A DNA stretch of 64,000 nucleotides, taken from contig NC_003279.8 in assembly GCF_000002985.6 (NCBI RefSeq), positions 5,642,001-5,706,000 of the forward strand, in the 5' to 3' direction. Position numbers and translations under genes: made by a program. Under the pieces are notes generated by a model. The model saw only the letters and a program-made list of their open reading frames with translations. It was not told the origin of the DNA and searched no databases. This document shows, one piece after another, positions 60,158 to 64,000 of the stretch. The DNA comes from Caenorhabditis elegans (lineage: Eukaryota > Nematoda > Chromadorea > Rhabditida > Rhabditidae). Within the stretch, counting starts at the first letter, position 1; each line of letters opens with the position of its first letter.

Positions 60158-63100
60158 ATGAATGACCGAATTTCAATTAATTTAATATATCTAGTGCTAA
60201 CGTTTTGCTGTGTTTCCGCAGCAACAGTTCGAACGGCAAAAAATGACGATATTCAAAAATTTACCATTCAAATGATTGGGTATTCACCACAAAAGGTGGG
60301 TTTTGAAAATTTTTATAGAAAAAAGGTTTTTTTTGTATGTATCCAGTAGGTATTTCGATGGGCGCAATTCATGCCCTCCCGCCTTCCAGCCTTGCTCCGG
60401 AAACGGGGGCTAAATTTAGATATTTGCGCAAGTTTTTGACTAATTTTAATTGTTTGCAAGCCAACTCTTACAGCTTTCACGAGAATCGAAGCTTTTAAAA
60501 TCATTCAATGCACTGCTTCAATTCAAAAAAAAAGTAGACCTATATAATCCAAGGATGTTGTACTGTCAACTTTCCAGAAGGGCACTTTTTTTGCTATATT
60601 TTGTCCTTCATCTGAATGCTAATAATTGTACAGTCACCGATGTTTGACGGACAATGACAGTGTCCGACGAACAACCGGTCAGGCATCATAATCATAGTGT
60701 AAAATTTTCGACAAATCCACCAAACAGATGGAAAAACAACAAAAAAACTTTAACGAGAGAGTACATTTTCAGACGGACGATTACGTGGCAGTTTCGATAG
60801 AAGCAACACCTGGATATGTTGGTGAGTTAAAGAGCATGATACTAGAAACAGCTTGGAAATATTAAATGGAAATATTAAATGAAATATTAAAGTAGGAGTA
60901 TGCCAGTGGGGGACTTGAATAAAACGTTCATAACAGTCAAACACGAGCAAACATCATCATTAAACTATCCGCGAAACTTTTTAGATTTCTATTACGATTG
61001 TTTTAGTTCTCAATTGAACTTCCAACAAGAAAAAAACGGTAGGCATGTAGGCAGACAGTCATAATGCAGCTACGTAAACTTAACGAGGTGGCTGAATTCT
61101 GAATTTTAATTGTTTTCAGTTGCATTTGAACCGATGGCTCATGCGGATCGTGTGCATCACATGCTTCTCTATGGTTGCACAATGCCAGCAAGCGAGCAAG
61201 GATTCTGGAGAGGAATGGAAACATGTGGATGGGGAGGAGGAAGCTATATTCTCTATGCATGGGCTAGAAATGGTAAATTTAAAGGTCGAATTGTTATAAA
61301 GATGAAAAGTTGTAGCTCCAAACCTTGTTCTACCAAAAGATGTGGCATTCTCAGTGGGTCATGAGCAAGATGGAATAAAATATTTTGTGCTCCAAGTTCA
61401 CTATGCTCAACCATTTGCTGGTGAAGTTCACGATTTCTCTGGTGTAACAATGCACATCTCCCAAAAGAAGCCAATGAACTTGGCGGCGGTTATGCTATTC
61501 GTTAGTGGTACTCCAATTCCACCACAACTTCCAGCTTTCCAGGTAACTTAATTTCTCTTTGTTCTTGTAATTAGAATGTTTTACAGAACAACATAACCTG
61601 TATGTTCGAGTCTTCAACTCCAATTCATCCATTTGCATTCCGTACCCATACTCATGCAATGGGACGTCTTGTCTCCGCATTTTTCAAACATGACGGACAT
61701 TGGACAAAAATTGGAAAAAGAAATCCTCAATGGCCACAACTTTTTGAAGGAATTCCATCAAAATTGATGATTGGAAGTGGAGATCAAATGTCGGCATCTT
61801 GCAGATTTGATAGTATGGATAAAAATCGAACCGTCAATATGGGGTAAGGGAGTTATTGGTGTGTGTACAGCGAAGTTGCTTGAAATTTTGTATGTAACCG
61901 AACTTACGAGTTTAAAATCTAAAATAGTCAATTTTAAGAAAAAGGGTTCACATATATATATTTTTCAGAGCAATGGGAGTTGATGAAATGTGCAATTTCT
62001 ATATGATGTTCCATTATGATGCGAAACTTGATAATCCATATCCACAAGGAGCAATCTGTGCTAAAGATTATCCTTCAAAGATGATTGATTATCCAAAAGA
62101 TGGTTTCGAATTACTTCCATCTCGTCCTGAACTCGAACATCATGCTCATCAATCAAAAGTTCCATTTGGTATTGTACAAGAAGCTATTCATGAGAATTTG
62201 GGTGGTGTTAAACTTGGACAAGTTGCTGGTTTGGCATTCAATAATGAACAACAATTACTCGTTTTCCAAAGAGCTGGAAGAGTTTGGGATGCAAGGTTTG
62301 TTGGAAATCTTTGTGATCATCGTGAACTATAAGTTTTCAGTACATTCGACAACTACAATATTCTGCTCGACAAAAAACCAATCGCTGATCCAGTCATTCT
62401 TGTGATCTCATACTCGGGTAATCAGACGAAATTAGAGAGAAAACTTGGAGGTGGACAATTCTACTTGCCACATGGAATATACGTTGATAAGGATGGTTTT
62501 GTATACACAACTGATGTTGGATCACATACAGTAGCCAAATGGAAAATCGAAGGAAATGAGTTGAAGAATATTTGGACAAGTGGAGAACTTTTGATGCCTG
62601 GATCCGATCAACACCATTACTGTAAACCAACTGGTAAGTTTTATTCAATGTTGATAATTCAATTTGCTTCTAATTATATTTCCAGGAATCACGAGAGTTG
62701 AAGATCAATTGTATGTGACTGATGGATACTGTAATAGTCGAGTTGTCGTATTGGATTTGAATGGAAAACGAATTGTGAGTTATAATTAACTATTAATTTG
62801 TTTTGATTTTTCACATGTCGCTTGTATGTTATCATTTAAAAATTTCAGCGTCAATTTGGCTTGCCAGGAGAAGATGCTGGACAATTTAATCTTCCACATG
62901 ATATTGTTTCTGATTCTGCTGGAAGGTTACTTGTTACTGATCGAGAAAATGGACGAGTTCAACATATGACAACTCAAGGACATGTTATTGAAGAATTTAA
63001 GTCTACGTAGGTTTTTTTAAAATTTAAACGGATTAATTGCTCGATGAGCTCTTTAGTAAGAACTTTGTCAGATCACCAAACTTTGATGTAAAGTTTAATG

Positions 63101-64000
63101 TAAAATGCAAAAAAACTTCAGAATGTTCACAAATATCTATTCTGCTGCTAGTCACGAGGATTATGTTTTCATGGTTCCAGGAAGACCCGTAAGTTTTGAT
63201 TTTTGGAAATGTCTAAATTAAAAAACAATTTAAATATAGATTATGGGACATGAAACCGAAGGAATCGCTGTATTTGTCGGAAGATCTGGTACTGGTTTAA
63301 TTGAATATGCATTCGGTCCAACTACAAAAGGAAAAAGAGAACAAATGGGACCACAGTTTGGTCAACCGCATTGCTTGAGAGTTTGTCCGGATGGTGGACA
63401 TATCTTTGTTGGAGATATTGCGGAAGGAAAAGCACGTCTTTGGCAGTTTAAGGTAAATTTGTTAGAAATGTGTGGCTCAAAGTTTGTACACGTTAAGATA
63501 AAAATGCCTCTGAACAATAAAATAATTTTCAGATACGACATGATCAAAATTAAACTTATGATTTTACCTTGAACTTTTCAATTTTCAATATGAACCTTTT
63601 TGAAGTTTATGCTATCTTAATATTGTTTTAAAAAAATTATAATTAAAGTTATTTATGACTACAAATGACCAAATCGACTGATTTTAAATTCTAGATTTTT
63701 TAAAATTTTGCTAAACTAAATTCGAAAGAGCACAAGGATAATGTACAAAAAGTGGGGAAGAATAAACTAATTGGAAGTAAATTGCATACTTTACTAGATC
63801 ACCATACATTTTTATTTGAAAAAAACCACACACAACTTCAATTAACAAATTATAGGTTCAAAGAGAAGAGGGCATGACGATCACGTCATCATCAGTTTCA
63901 TTAGGATGGCCATCTTTGGCACAGACCGATGCAAAATACAATTCATTTTTTGCTTTAATTGCTATTGCAATCCTCGTTTTGGGAGTGTATTGTGTTAGGA
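60158..64000 (+). CDS. pamn-1: Bifunctional peptidylglycine alpha-amidating monooxygenase (PHM + PAL), partial at the window end
   Basis: Secretory-pathway enzyme that makes C-terminal amides on neuropeptides. PHM (copper, ascorbate) hydroxylates the terminal glycine, then PAL cleaves it to the amide and glyoxylate. Exons: 60158-60295, 60773-60821, 61120-61272, 61316-61542, 61587-61843, 61969-62295, 62341-62633, 62686-62774, 62849-63006, 63122-63188, 63240-63452, 63855 to beyond 64000. A signal peptide (LIYLVLTFCCVSAATV) opens the protein. PHM copper ligands are visible: the HH pair in ADRVHHMLLYG (75-76), LQVHYA, HTHAMG (210-215) and the axial Met in DEMCNFYMMFHY (about 282). PAL starts near 365 (LGQVAGLAFN), with NHL-like blades containing YLPHGIYVD, NLPHDIV and HCLRVCPDG. 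The last exon in view encodes a transmembrane helix (FFALIAIAILVLGVYCV), so this form is membrane-bound, with its cytoplasmic tail beyond the window. TTTTCAG lies 2 bp before the ATG. Confidence 0.94.
61030..61065. repeat. GGTAGGCA repeat fragment in pamn-1 intron 2
   Basis: CGGTAGGCATGTAGGCAGACAG matches the words of the cluster at 855-940. It is a small isolated piece of the same dispersed repeat family. Confidence 0.5.

Overview
The window is nuclear DNA of a Caenorhabditis nematode and almost certainly C. elegans chromosome I. It has short introns (often about 50 bp) with TTTTCAG acceptors, AT-rich spacers, closely packed same-strand gene runs and a cuticle collagen. The gene order, as I remember it, matches the F55F8 and T19B4 clones (ptr-10, the F55F8.2-F55F8.9 genes, dnj-21, aprt-1, unc-40, npp-7, pamn-1). 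I rebuilt exons by hand from splice signals and reading phase. Every complete model below closes in frame from ATG to stop. Names are from memory and protein similarity, not from a search.

Layout. 1-1.1 kb: repeats. 1.15-2.2 kb (+): a protein tyrosine phosphatase-like gene whose catalytic Cys is Ala and whose 5' end looks frameshifted. 2.7-4.3 kb (+): a cuticle collagen. 4.5-16.7 kb (-): five tightly spaced genes, in transcription order mff-1, WDR12/YTM1 homologue, cir-1, PWP2 homologue, DDX24 homologue. Gaps are 245-340 bp and each start has a splice acceptor just upstream, so this is probably an operon; three of the five act in ribosome biogenesis. 17.5-19.2 kb (-): an active-looking, membrane-anchored tyrosine phosphatase. 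20.3-25.0 kb (+): the patched-related gene ptr-10. 25.1-26.8 kb (-): a secreted protein of unknown function. 28.5-31.3 kb (-): a ZIP metal transporter. 32.3-34.2 kb (+): an unknown coiled-coil protein. 34.8-35.6 kb (+): dnj-21 (TIM14). 36.6-37.8 kb (+): aprt-1. 38.4-49.4 kb (-): unc-40, the netrin receptor. 50.3-54.7 kb (+): npp-7 (Nup153). 54.7-60.2 kb: a long gene-poor stretch. 60.2-64 kb (+): pamn-1, a peptide-amidating enzyme cut by the window end.

The points most worth a second look are: an in-frame 255-bp candidate cassette exon in the cytoplasmic part of unc-40, whose removal gives the 1415-residue length I remember for UNC-40; a ~85-bp copy of a cir-1 exon fragment beside the phosphatase gene; a pre-miRNA-sized hairpin in an unc-40 intron; a C20 and a G14 homopolymer tract of the type unstable without DOG-1/FANCJ; and a family of foldback elements with GTCGTGTCGAGACC ends. 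I saw no clearly unknown multi-gene system. The window is mostly conserved housekeeping and neuronal genes.
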